This document shows, piece after piece, positions 12,778 to 23,600 of a stretch of 64,000 nucleotides of DNA; positions within the stretch are counted from its first letter, which is position 1; the number at the start of each line of letters is the position of its first letter. Source of the DNA: Litoditis marina (lineage: Eukaryota > Nematoda > Chromadorea > Rhabditida > Rhabditidae). Where the stretch lies: NCBI GenBank assembly GCA_964036275.1, contig OZ038439.1, positions 16,352,330-16,416,329 on the forward strand. The letters are read 5' to 3'. Both the position numbers and the translations under genes were made by a program. The notes under the pieces were generated by a model, which did not search any database, was not told the origin of the DNA, and saw only the letters and a list, made by a program, of their open reading frames with translations.

Positions 12778-12785
12778 TTTTACAG
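12778..12785 (+). promoter_or_regulatory. Candidate trans-splice (SL) acceptor of unc-60
   Basis: A TTTTACAG acceptor lies 51 bases upstream of the unc-60 ATG with no matching donor nearby. That is the usual arrangement of a spliced-leader site in nematodes. It could instead be the acceptor of an outron-like 5' UTR intron. Confidence 0.45.
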
Positions 12786-12836
12786 GTCACTCTCACTTGT
12801 TTTTGCTCTCCTTCCACAACCGCACTCAACTACAGA

Positions 12837-15384
12837 ATGGTGAGTTTTTATTTAAGGATTTTTTTTGAAAGTTTCAGTCCCAGGTTTCAGGTTTCAGGGC
12901 AGGATTTATGTGGGGCAGTTTTTTTTGAGATCGTTGTTTTCAAATTACTCTCAGCAACGATCTTCTTTTCAACAAGTTTGAGTCTAACTGCATCCTTTAT
13001 AATAAAGAATGTATAATAACAAACTAGTTGTTTTAGTCGTACACTAACTATTCATGGTACATTTTTCGTGCTTAGAAGCAGTGTGCCATTTGAAATGGTT
13101 GGTGTATGACGCAATAGTTTCTAACATTAACACTTTTTCACCTTTGTAATGAAATTGTTGGCATGTGATTGTGTGTTGTAGGGTTGTTAACGTTGAACTC
13201 TTCTATACTCGATTTTGGTCGAAATATAAAGTGTTCAACTCCACTAACAACCCTAGTGTGTTGAATGTACGTGTGTGAGTGCGTGTGTGGAGTGTGGTTT
13301 CTCTTCAGTCTACTTCCGGTGTCATGGTCAACCCCGACGTCCAGTCGACCTTCCAGAAGCTTAGCGAGGGAAAGAAGGAGTACCGCTACATTATCTTCAA
13401 GATTGAGGTTCGTTTCGGCTTTTTGGCGAATACAATCTTGGATTTACGTAGCTTAATTGATTCGTAAATGCGAACATAAGTTCTATTACACATATCGTAA
13501 ATTGTGTCGTGTCAAATTCTGTGCATGTAGCATCTAGCAATGAGTTGACATATTACATATTTTGTAAATTGTCTCATTACACATTCGATTAGTTTTCAGT
13601 AAGTGCTCATTTTGGTTCTATTTCTTATTGTATTTCGAAATGTTGAATGTTGCAGGAGCGCGAGGTGGTGGTAGAGTCTGCCGTCTCCCAGGAGGATCTC
13701 GGTCTGACCGGCGACGACTATGATGACTCGTCCAAGGCCGCCTTCGAGAAGTTCGTCGCCGACATCAAGGTGAGATTCAACTGTTTTTTTCTCTAAGGGC
13801 CCATTCATTGTTTTTGTCTTCGGCAGATACATCTAGCGAAGTGATCATCGATTGTGTGCGATACGCACAGTACACGATCGATAACCACAATTGTCTGATG
13901 TATTTGTCGTGAACTAAAAAAGTATGAAGTAACCCTAATAATATAGCCAACTTGAGGTCATTTTCAAAATTCCAATAAGCCAAACATAGTTTTGCTGATT
14001 GCTTGTGCTCGTTCTGATTAATCGGCTTCTGATCTGTCCAATCATGTTAAACTACGTTTTTTACCACTAGAAGTCGAAAGATCGTTCGCAATTAATGAAT
14101 TAATTTTATTTAGTATTTTATTTTCAGGCCCGTACCGAGAACTTCACTGACTGCCGTTACGCCGTGTTTGACTTCAAGTTCACGTGCTCTCGCGTCGGAG
14201 CCGGAACCTCGAAGATGGACAAGATTGTCTTCCTACAAGTGTCAGTTGTTTTCCCTTTTAGTTCCCGTTGCCGCTACAATGTCGCGCATCGCGCTTGTAA
14301 CCGTGTGTCTTCGTAGAGGCGTAACTTGCCACTCTTTAGTTATGCTCTTCATAATTGCCCTTAGTTTAATTGTTGGATATGAGCTCAGGGAGATATGACG
14401 AACAAAACTTGCAATTTGTCCGAATATTCAGAAAAAAGGGCTACTTTCCCGCCGAAAACGTGTAATTTTGTCAATTTTTGATGCAAAAGCAGTGATTTTT
14501 ACGGATTTGATTTGAATCTAAGAACGGACTTCATTTTCTCGAATACTGTCGAACCTTACCTTACTTGTTTACAGGTGTCCCGACGGTTCTTCGATCAAGA
14601 AGAAGATGGTGTACGCCTCGTCTGCCTCCGCCATCAAGGCCTGCCTGGGAACCGGCAAGATTCTCCAGTTCCAGGTACCTTAGATACTTCACTTTGTTAA
14701 TACACCAACAAGGTTGTTCGAATAGCCAGAAAGGTTCGGAACACGGGCAATTTCGTCCGTTTTCGAAGAAAAACCATCGTTTTTTGAGTGTTTCGATCTG
14801 AAAACGGACTTCGTTTTATGACGGTTTATGGTTTTATGAGCCTTACTGGTGTATGACTTTGTTATTGTTCAAACGGGCTTTGTTATAAGGTCATACAATA
14901 GTAAAGTGGTTCGAGTATCCATGAGCAATCAGTAAATGGGCTCCTTCTCTGCGAAAACTGGCAAATTTGCATCTATTTGACGCAAGATGTTTAATTTCGA
15001 GGTATTAACATCGATAAACCATGTTCCCATTGCCATTTTGGTCACCTTGCTAATATGTGTCTAGATCTAGAATGTTTGAAAGTAAGCGCGTTTGATTCAA
15101 ATTTCACGAATACATGTAACATGTACGCGTTCTTTGCTTGACCGCTGTTACGTGCGATAACAGGCCTTTTGTTGAGCTGATTAGCGCTTTGGGCATTCAT
15201 TGACTGCTGCTATCGGGTGACATTTCCCAGTTGCCTTGAAACGGTTTTATAATAAACCTTATTGTTTTCTGCTCAGAATAAACCCATATTAAACTTAAAT
15301 TGATTTTTGCAGATCTCTGACGAGTCTGAAATGGCCCACAAGGAACTGCTGTCGAAGCTGTCCGAGAAGTACGCCGACAACTAG
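12837..15384 (+). CDS. unc-60: UNC-60A-type ADF/cofilin
   Basis: Exons 12837-12839 (start codon only), 13309-13407, 13656-13769, 14128-14240, 14575-14674 and 15313-15384 give 166 residues. The whole chain is one ADF-homology domain. STSGVMVNPDVQSTFQKLSE begins it, with the N-terminal Ser region that regulates actin binding in the family. DCRYAVFDFKFTC forms the central strand. SIKKKMVYASSASAIK is the long actin-binding helix, and KYADN ends the protein. I recognise it as collinear with C. elegans UNC-60A, at near-identical length. Cofilins sever and depolymerise actin filaments; in C. elegans the A isoform is the mainly non-muscle form. It shares only exon 1 with the B isoform. A 77-bp MITE sits in intron 1. 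An AATAAA follows at 15817. Confidence 0.96.
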
Positions 15385-18300
15385 ACAAAGTCTCCTTCTC
15401 TGCTCGTCTGGCACCCTCTTCAATTTCATTATCTATACGTGTCCGACCGACTCACTCTTTTTCTGATCTGCTTGCGTTGTTGTGAATAACACTCTCTGTC
15501 CGTCTCTTCTTCTGTGTGAGTCATCGTTTGAAATCGATAGTGACGTCGTCTCTTTTGTGACGTCATCGTTGGTTCTCTTCTGACTAGTATTGATTTTTTC
15601 TAACACACGAGTGGTATGATGATGAGACTGTCTCTGTTTGGTGTTTTCCCCTAAACGAGCTTGTTCTGCTTAGGGGTCGACTAGGTGCATTTTGGGTGCA
15701 ACTATCTGCCAATCACGCTTTTTCTCTTTTTCATTACGTTGTAACTTATTCTCCCCATCTCTGCGATGTACGAGCACAACATTTCGTTGTCTGCAGATTT
15801 TTATTCGGTTTGTGATAATAAATGAATGTGCAGTGGTGTGGCTAATCGTTTGTGAATGAACAATAACAGTTGAAAAGTGGGGGGGGGGGGGGATAATACT
15901 GGTTCAAGGGCATAAGTTATAAGAGTTACAATTGATTTCTATTGCGAAATGATTTCTCAACTTGACACAAACTGATACTTTGTTCAAGTTCTCGCTGTTG
16001 ACAATATATAAACGAGCTGTAGCTGAATTGAGTAAAACTAGAGCAGGAAAACCATAACGAAATCCTCTTTCTACATACATATAACAACTACTGGACGTAT
16101 TATTTTTTTACAATAAAAAAGAGAATAAGGAATCAATTGACAGCTAGCTCCAGCCAGATATTGCGATTCTGACGCCACTGCTTTTTAGAAAGTGTCGTGT
16201 TTAGTAAGAACAACTGATACGCTAATGCTCAGCTTGGGGCAAGTATTATCTTATAGAGAACTTCATGATGTAAATACAACAATAACATCGTTGTTATTGA
16301 GATGTGTGCTTGTATTTCGACTTGTAATCCAGGCTTCCGGAGTAAAGATTGACGCTTCCTGCAAGAATGCCTACGACATGCTGCACAACAAGCACCAGCA
16401 CAGCTACATCATCTTCAAGGTGGGTAGTTGAGGTTTCTAGATCCCGTTATAGTTTGGTCTTTATCCTCAGGAATCACACTACGAACACAGTGATATAGGC
16501 AATCTTGTTGCACGCTCTAAACTACGGATTATGATCGAAAACAAAAGAATCGGACTACGGATACAGACACAGTGAGATAGACAATCTTTGTTCTAGTTCG
16601 ATATTGACAAATGCGATCAAACTACAAACACATAGGGCAGGCGATCTTTGGTGTAGTTTGATCATGGTGTAGGCCATAACTTACAAATGTCGACCGCTCT
16701 GAAGTTAAAAACCACCGAGTTGTTTACCAAGGTTCGCCCCACCAAATTGGATACTAGTTGATATCAAGTTGTGAAATCAAAGATTGGTGCATTAACAACT
16801 TGGGTTTTCGGCGAACCTTGGTAAACAACTCGGTTTTTAACTTCAGAGTGACACTAAGGGGATCAAACTACACACACATTGATAGGGTGATCTTCGTGAT
16901 CATTTGATCATTTGATCTCGGCAAACGCGCAAAACTGCAACCACAGCAGAATAGTCAATCTTTGTTGTAGATTCATCTTGATGTACGCCATAACTTACAA
17001 ATTTGATCGAAAACCACTGGATCAAACTATGAGCACAGTTAGATAGGACAACATACAGCGTGAGGTTGCTCTCATTTCTAACTCTGACTGAATGGAATGG
17101 AATCGAACGACAAGTCTACAAGTTGACAGCAGAACACCTTTGACCCTTGACTATCATCGTTTGGGGCTGCATTCTCTTCTAGAAATAAAACTGTAGATTT
17201 CACAAACCTTGCTATTGTAAAGATCAGTTGGTTTTCCTGGAAAATAGACCTGTGATTTCCTGCTAGAAACTTGGATTTACAACCAAAAACCCCAGTTTTC
17301 TTGAGAAAAATCAATAAATTCTTCTGTTTCTCAGATCGACAAGAATGACACCTGTATCGTGGTGGAGAAGGTGGGCGAGAAGGGCGCCCCCTATTCCGAG
17401 TTCATCGAGGAGATCAAGAAGGCCATCGACGGCGGCAAGGAATGCAGGTATAGTTCTGGTCATTCCTACTGAGACTTGACAGCGTGCCAACGATTTTTAC
17501 AGACTATTGTTCACCAATTTGGAGTTTTTCAGAAAACTGTGAATCCCAGTTAGCGTTTGTCCAGTTTCATAAGAACACGTGCATGGAAAAGTTATTAGAA
17601 TACTCATCGCTCCAAGAAATAGTCGTTTAAAAACCTTGGCACGATGCCAATGGGTCTCAGTACTCAGAACGATTGGCGCCAGTTTTTTGCGATTGGCCAG
17701 CTACAAAAGCGAGAGAGTGTGCAGGTCAATGAGTCCGCAGACATCTGCGTCTCTTCGACCTGCGCGCTCTCTCGTCGAGGCCGCTACAAAAGTGGCTGGC
17801 CAATTGGCTGGGAATTGTCTGAGGAAACGAACTATACAGTGAGTGCCAAGTTGATAAATTTCTGTCGCTCGCCGGAATCGAACCTGGGAGCAAAAAATTC
17901 GTAGCAGGGCGCTATCCACTGCGCTATTAGACCACATAACCGGCAAGCTTTGGAATCGGTGACATGTGTGCGTACACAGCGGAATATGAGATATACAGTA
18001 CCCTACAGTCTTTCCGTTGGCGACGACTATATGGATCTGCTGTTGACTTTTTTGAAATCTGTGTGGTATTTTTTACATGTAAATTTATTTACCTAGTAGT
18101 GTGTCGTCCAGTGAACTTTGGAGTATACTGTAACGGTCATATTGAGCTGTGGCGCGAGTGCCTTCCACTCTATATGAGAGTGCCTCTGATTTTACGTGAG
18201 TAAAACTGATAATTGGAATGTGTGAATCTCATCTCTACTTTCAGGAAATGTTTTCACATGACAAGCGTGAAACATGGGTGAAACGACTGAGTAAACCTTT

Positions 18301-19537
18301 TGGGATTACTACAACTTTATCGATTTTTTATATACTTATCGATTTTTCAGATACGCCGCAGTGGACGTCGAGGTGCAGGTGCAGCGACAGGGAACCGACG
18401 GAGGCAGCAAGCTGAACAAGATCATCTTCGTCCAATAGTACGTTTAATAGGTCAATTGTCACGGGGTCAATCACGCATAATTTATGATACGCTCAATTCA
18501 CGAATTTAGAACTAAAATCAACGAGATCAATTAACAAACATAGCGTAATCGTGCAAAATACACCATCGATTCCTGCTTTGGAAAAAAGACAACTCTGTAT
18601 GCACATCGATTTTACACCTGGAAACTTATTCGATAGTCATTTATTGGATCTTCGTGCCGCTATCTCTCAATCGGGGGGGGGGGGGGGGGGGGGGGCGAGA
18701 TAGGGTTCTTCATAAAATTTTTAACGAGAAAAGTCGAGTTTCTAGTTAGACTCTAGCAAACCCAGGCCGAGACAGATAAATGTGGCTCCTGAGTCTGACC
18801 GATACAATCGAACCCTTACCTGATTCCCCACCGTCCGCTCCTCTATCCACTTCACCATCCTCCCCTGTAAATGGGCAAGATTTCGTTTGCGGGATCGAAC
18901 CCTACCCCGTATGCCCGTAGTCCGCTCCTCTATCCACTCGACCATAGAGCTTCATTAATACTCTTTTTCAGTTGTCCTGATGAGGCGCCCGTCCGTCGTC
19001 GCATGTTGTACGCTTCCTCCGTTCGCGCCCTCAAGGCCACACTCGGACTCGAGTCTCTGATGCAGGTGATCGATACGCATACTTTGAATGCTCTGAGTAT
19101 CTTGTAAGATCTTCGGGTGCTAGTTCGAGCACTAGTTGACTATGTTCTCGTCATAAATCTACGCAGTATGTAACAGTATGGTAGGTGAGAGAAGACAGAT
19201 AGAAAGAAATGAGCGAAATAAAGAAAAAAGAAAGAGAGGGTGAATATTATCGAACGGGTGTGTAAGAGAAGGGGTCATCCTGAGTTGAGCTTTTTCAAAA
19301 CAAGCTCGTATCAACAACTTTTCGGAGTCTATCGGAGCATTAAAGTTAATACGTGGAAACATTTGTGCGCCAAGTAAGCTTACGTGACAGAGGTTCTAAC
19401 AGAAAGTATGCTGCGACTCTCAAATAACTTAATATTTGACCTTTGACCTCATCATTTCACAGGTCCAAGCCTCTGACCTGTCCGATTTGGACGAGAAGGC
19501 CATCAAGCACGACCTGGTCAGCTCCCAGAGGATCTGA
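12837..19537 (+). CDS. unc-60: UNC-60B-type ADF/cofilin (alternative isoform)
   Basis: The same ATG-only exon (12837-12839) is spliced past all A exons to 16333-16419, 17335-17447, 18351-18437, 18972-19065 and 19463-19537, giving 152 residues, the length of C. elegans UNC-60B. It starts MASGVKID with the conserved regulatory Ser3. HQHSYIIFKIDKNDT follows, then VRRRMLYASSVRALK (actin-binding helix) and a C-terminal tail, LSDLDEKAIKHDLVSSQRI. In C. elegans UNC-60B is the muscle cofilin needed for sarcomeric actin order. All junction phases agree. The choice between isoforms must be made by alternative 3' processing or splicing after exon 1. Introns 2B to 5B carry SINE-like repeats, a foldback element and a 23-base G tract. 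An AATAAA at 19688 ends it. Confidence 0.96.
13179..13255. mobile_element. Intact hAT-like MITE (77 bp) in unc-60 intron 1
   Basis: Terminal inverted repeats TAGGGTTGTTA / TAACAACCCTA enclose a hairpin-forming interior. A perfect 8-bp target-site duplication, GTGTGTTG, lies at 13171-13178 and 13256-13263. An 8-bp duplication with a TAGGG terminus is characteristic of hAT transposons. It ends 53 bases upstream of the first unc-60A-specific exon. Confidence 0.87.
15817..15822 (+). promoter_or_regulatory. Poly(A) signal of unc-60A
   Basis: AATAAA about 430 bases past the unc-60A stop, followed by a 14-base G run at 15879-15892. Use of this site would commit the transcript to the A isoform. Confidence 0.7.
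16455..17055 (+). repeat. Degenerate tandem repeats in unc-60B intron
   Basis: At least five diverged copies of an 80-100 base motif contain a core like GATCAAACTACAAACACA, then GATAG and CAATCTTTG, and often CATAACTTACAAAT. Related single copies occur elsewhere (about 20040, 25390, 27340), so this is a dispersed family expanded locally. A foldback element is inserted within it. Confidence 0.65.
16697..16848. mobile_element. Foldback MITE with about 40-bp inverted arms
   Basis: The left arm (16697-16738) begins CTCTGAAGTTAAAAACC and the right arm (16810-16848) is its inverse, ending AACTTCAGAG. The arms run through GAGTTGTTTACCAAGGTTCG and differ mainly by a 3-base insertion. I could not settle the target-site duplication. 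No coding capacity. Confidence 0.75.
17692..17806. repeat. Foldback repeat with nested hairpins
   Basis: The outer arms are ATTGGCCAGC and GCTGGCCAAT. Inside, GAGAGAGTGTGCAGGTC pairs with GACCTGCGCGCTCTCTC, around an inner GCAGA-CATC-TGC hairpin. CTACAAAAG occurs in both arms in direct orientation. It lies in the intron after unc-60B exon 3. Confidence 0.6.
17865..18040 (-). mobile_element. tRNA-derived SINE-like element, copy 1
   Basis: On the minus strand, 17945-17865 has a box-A-like TAGCGCAGTGGATAGCG and a box-B GGTTCGATTCC, i.e. an RNA polymerase III promoter pair spaced as in a tRNA. It is joined to a non-tRNA segment (18040-17946) containing GTCGTCGCCAACGGAAAG and GGGTACTGTATATCTCA. 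The same composite is found at about 33470-33660, and its non-tRNA part at 44362-44420. It is too degraded to be a working tRNA. Confidence 0.6.
18673..18695 (+). repeat. Homopolymer run of 23 G
   Basis: The longest of several G or C runs in the window. The others are 4533-4543 (C11), 15879-15892 (G14), 25721-25732 (G12), 25782-25793 (G12) and 39634-39644 (G11). It lies in the last-but-one unc-60B intron. Such tracts can form G-quadruplexes. Confidence 0.9.
18805..18944 (-). repeat. Two tandem tRNA-like units
   Basis: Read on the minus strand, 18944-18889 and 18858-18805 are homologous. Each has a box-A-like GTGGATAGAGGAGCGGAC and a box-B-like GGGTTCGAT, about 86 bases apart. Neither folds into a convincing full cloverleaf by eye. 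They resemble tRNA-derived SINE heads or tRNA pseudogenes and lie between unc-60B exons 4 and 5. Confidence 0.5.
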
Positions 19538-19687
19538 TCACTCTCCCTCCGTCTGTACTCTCCTCTCTTTAAACGCTGTCTCTCATTCTGTCGCAGTGCC
19601 TCTTCTCTCTTTTCCCTAATGCCTTTTATTGTCGTTCATGTTATATTCTCTCCCTCTAACGGGCAGTTACCTAATTATTGTGTGCTC

Positions 19688-19693
19688 AATAAA
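19688..19693 (+). promoter_or_regulatory. Poly(A) signal of unc-60B
   Basis: AATAAA 150 bases past the unc-60B stop; a typical nematode 3' UTR length. Confidence 0.75.
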
Positions 19694-20610
19694 GTGATTT
19701 AACCGAAATCGTTCCATTTCAACGTTTTTTTGTAGATACTTCTTCGTTTGTAAGTAATCTTTTTCCATAAGTGGCGCGAATGTGCGAATCATAAGTATCG
19801 ACTGAGCTCATGAGGTCAAGTATTGGGCCAAAACACAAAATACACTTCTTTTTTTTTCTATTTATGTTTCATATCTACTCCTGTACCATGGATTTATAGT
19901 TAACAAGAATGGAGATAGCCAACCATTTTCAAATCGAGCACAGTGTAGTTCTAGTTCCGAAACTTACTTACGTTTTGGGCTTGTAGGACTACGATATTAT
20001 TAGTTGAAACTTTTCTCACAGAACTTTTCTCAGTCTGGTGTGCTGTGTTCGAAGTTTGATCATGGGAAGTATCGGTGTGATTCGAATATTTTGCTGTGAA
20101 AGGCTGATCAGACTACGAGTACATCACTAGAAAGCTCGATCGATAATTAATCATAGTTTGCACGTTGGCGCCTCTGCTTCTCAAACACGCATCCTTCATA
20201 GAGTTCTGTAATTTTGGACAGCTTTAACCGTTCCGCGGTAAATTCTCCGTCTAATCTCGTTTTTGGTTACCTCTTTGTCAAGGTACCTCAGTAGGTGACC
20301 GGTATTTTTACCATTAGTCTGTTCAGTAACCGGAATTTAGTTATAAGTTACACACCGGTTACCTGTCAGATAACCTGAAAAAGTCACCAAAAATAGAATC
20401 GGCCCGGTCTCGCCAATCTTGTGTAAAACAGATCATATAAAAGATAATTTATACTAAATCTTCCAAAGAGAAAAATAGAACAATACAATACTGAGGAAAT
20501 AGCTGATCGGTTGCCTAATTACATTGCACAGACCTTAAATAAGCGAAAAATACCAATTATGAAATATAGGGAAAAAATGAGACCAGTGGAGTACTTGGAA
20601 AAGTAGATCA
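19694..20610. other. Intergenic interval between convergent genes
   Basis: The plus-strand unc-60 and the minus-strand secreted-protein gene converge here. Apart from the diverged foldback element at 20237-20404 and one stray copy of the AAACTACxAxxACA-type dispersed repeat near 20050-20120, I see no gene. Confidence 0.5.
20237..20404. mobile_element. Diverged Mutator-like foldback MITE, copy E
   Basis: GGTAAATTC at the left and GAATCGGCC at the right enclose GGTTACC / GGTAACC inverted motifs like copies A and D. The flanking 9 bases match at only about 6 positions, consistent with an old insertion. Confidence 0.5.
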
Positions 20611-23600
20611 TCAATGCGTTGCCGCGGAAGACGAAGTGACCTGAACGAGAATTTGGTACGATTTCCATAAATGTTACAAATACAACACTGAAAAAAGAGT
20701 GGAGTACGGTATCACCCAGTTGTTGCTGTGTGAAAAGTTAAGTCTTAGTACCGAGCCCGACCCCAAAAATCAAAGAAATATTGAGCTAACCAGTCAACCA
20801 GCAATCGCTAATACTTCAGAAGGCTTTCCAAATGACATCTCCCTCAATGGACGTTACACAGCAAAAGTGAGGTGTACAGTAGTGTTGAAGTGTACCGATC
20901 AGTAATGGGCGACTTATAGTGGTTACTGTACATCCAACTGCTGTGATAATACAAATTTTTCTCGTAGTTCCTTAATTGTGATGTGCATAGAGATCAAAGT
21001 ACTATTATCTTTAAAGATCATAATAATGAAATTAGTATTCTATTGTCTTTCCCTATATCCGAATGAAGAACGAACCTCAGCCTCTAGCTTCTTGCCGCCA
21101 ATGGGAGCCTGTCTCTTTTTGGCCTGTGCCTTCTCCAGTTTCTGAAATTACAAGATTTTTTTGCAAAAAGTTTAAAACTCTGTAGAAGAATTCCTTTCAA
21201 AGTCAAGTTTCATAAACATTGGTTTGACAAAATAAAGACAGTAGTACGACTAAATGCAATATGTGAAAACAGTTTACCATACGTTATAAATTATTTTAAA
21301 CTTTTCGAAAAATAACCCACTTGATTGATGTTAGCTCTAGGCTTCTTCGTTTCACCGTCAACTGCGGTCAGTTTCCCCTTGCGGGACTGCTTCTTGGCCT
21401 GGAATTCAGTTTTGTAAGCAAATAAAATTCGTAGAAAAACTCTTCAATTCCTCAAAACCTTGAAGATACTAATTTTTACGTTTTATAATTTTCAAGTTGG
21501 TTCTAATGGAAGTTATGATCATCGAATGAAAATGGTTTGTTGTTGTAGTCGCTAAAAATGTAGTTTGAACTCGGGTGAGCAATGCCAATGACGGTCTGTC
21601 AAAAATAACAAGCGCCCATTGTTCATGCTTTCTCACTTCCCCCCAATTTAGGGAATTTCGCTCTGATATTTAAAATTGATTTAAAAAATATAAGAGCCAT
21701 GACGAAACCATGTAACTTTTTAACTTCACTACGTTTTATACATCTGTCTTCTTCCTCACTTTTCATGTCACCTTGAGATTGATAGTAGTTTCCCCGGTTC
21801 TGTAATGACCATTCTGTGCAATTTTCGTAGTTTGTAGTTGGATCACCTTCTTGTTCTTCTTGTCACTTTCTCTGCACTGCTTGGCGACTTGTTTCAGCTC
21901 AGTCTTCTTGGCAGATATCTCGTCTTTGGCTGATCCCGTGTGGCACCTGAATATCAATTGATCAACAAACAACACAAATCGATAGTATCTGGAGAAAGGG
22001 TTCGTTAACCGTTTCAACAACCCCTCTCCCCTTTTTTGTCGCCAACGAAAAATACGTAATAGTAGTTAGAAGGGATGGCGAAAACCTATGTTTACTGTCA
22101 GATGGGGCCACGTCACCATTACATAATTTTGACGCGTTTTCAAGTCTTGGGTTATAATATATCTGAGTACGAGTTTGATTTTCCACTCACTGTTTCACCA
22201 CACTGCAGCACTTGGCGATTTTCGTGCATTGGAAACGTAGTTTGCGGGCCTCCTTGGCGCAGGATTTCATGGTGTTTTTCTCCTTTTTGTCGCGACGCTC
22301 CTTTCTCTTCTCGCGTTTCGAGGGCTCCAGCGACGATCGCTTGGAGATCTGAGATCAATTTGAGCAATTATGTTTACTTAGTGTCAAATTTATAGAAACT
22401 TACTTTTTCGGGCGAGTTCTTTATTTAACCCGCTATTTTGTCAACCCTATCAACCAACCTATCAGGTTACCTGGTTAACCACTTGGTGACCTCAAATTTC
22501 CCAAATAACCCGGTTAAGGTTAATTGGAAGGGTTGACAAAATACCGGGTTCCTTGTGGAATTGGCCACTTTTTCGAGCGTTTTCTATAATTATCACATCC
22601 TTTAGTCTGAGAATCCTAGTCATTAAGATATTCGTAGAAAACATGCTGATAATTTTGTCTGTTGATAATATATATCGATTACTCTTCAGCAGTTCTGCAA
22701 AACTAAGCTCCGCCCACCTTCTTGAGTGCCGCCGTGCATTTCTCGGCCTTTTTGCCGGTAAGAACCGCGGCCAGATCAGATCGCTTGTCGTTCACACATG
22801 AAACCAACTCGGTGTCCCTCTGTAAAATGTTTTAGTGATTTTTTTAGAATCGATTTGAAGTTTAATCGTGGCGTTTTTGGGCTCAGTTTAAAACAATCTG
22901 TTTGGTTGTCGTCATACTGCTTCAGGGAAAATAGGCGGACACGGTCATTCAGCTCCGCTCTTCTGTGTTTGTAATTTGATCTTTGTACCTGTATGACGTG
23001 GTGTTGAGACTGTTTGCACATCAAAATACAACTGAGAGCAACATCACCTAGATAGATTGAAAATTTTGACCAACCTCCTCAAAAAGTTGTTGAAGTTCTC
23101 TGTGGACGTCCTTGGCTGCCTGGCAGTTGGCCTTTTTGCCACCCAACTGAAAATAGGAACTTGAAGAGGAAAAATTCGACTATTCGAGGTTAAGAACTTC
23201 AGTTTTGCCCCAAATAGTTCCTTGAATGGTGAAGTGCTCCACAATTCGCTCACATTGTGCTGGACGTTTCATAAAGTATCTCGCCTGGGCAAGAGACCTT
23301 TTTTTATTATCGTACGCAATACAGAATATGTACGTGAAGGGATTCGTCATACAGAGAACGCGGGCTCAACATAGAGCTCGAGCCTATGATGTTTTTTGAT
23401 TTTTCGGTGTATGCATTGTACCCTAAACTACCGTTTTATATAGCCAAGACCCTTTTTATATAGTTCACCTTCCTTCACGTTACACATGACAAGCTCACGT
23501 GAACTTACGTGTGTGAAATATTCTACTCTAACTTTCATTTAGTTCTAGTGTACCTCAACAGCCATGTCGAATACCGTTTACATAGGTAAAGTTCACGTTC

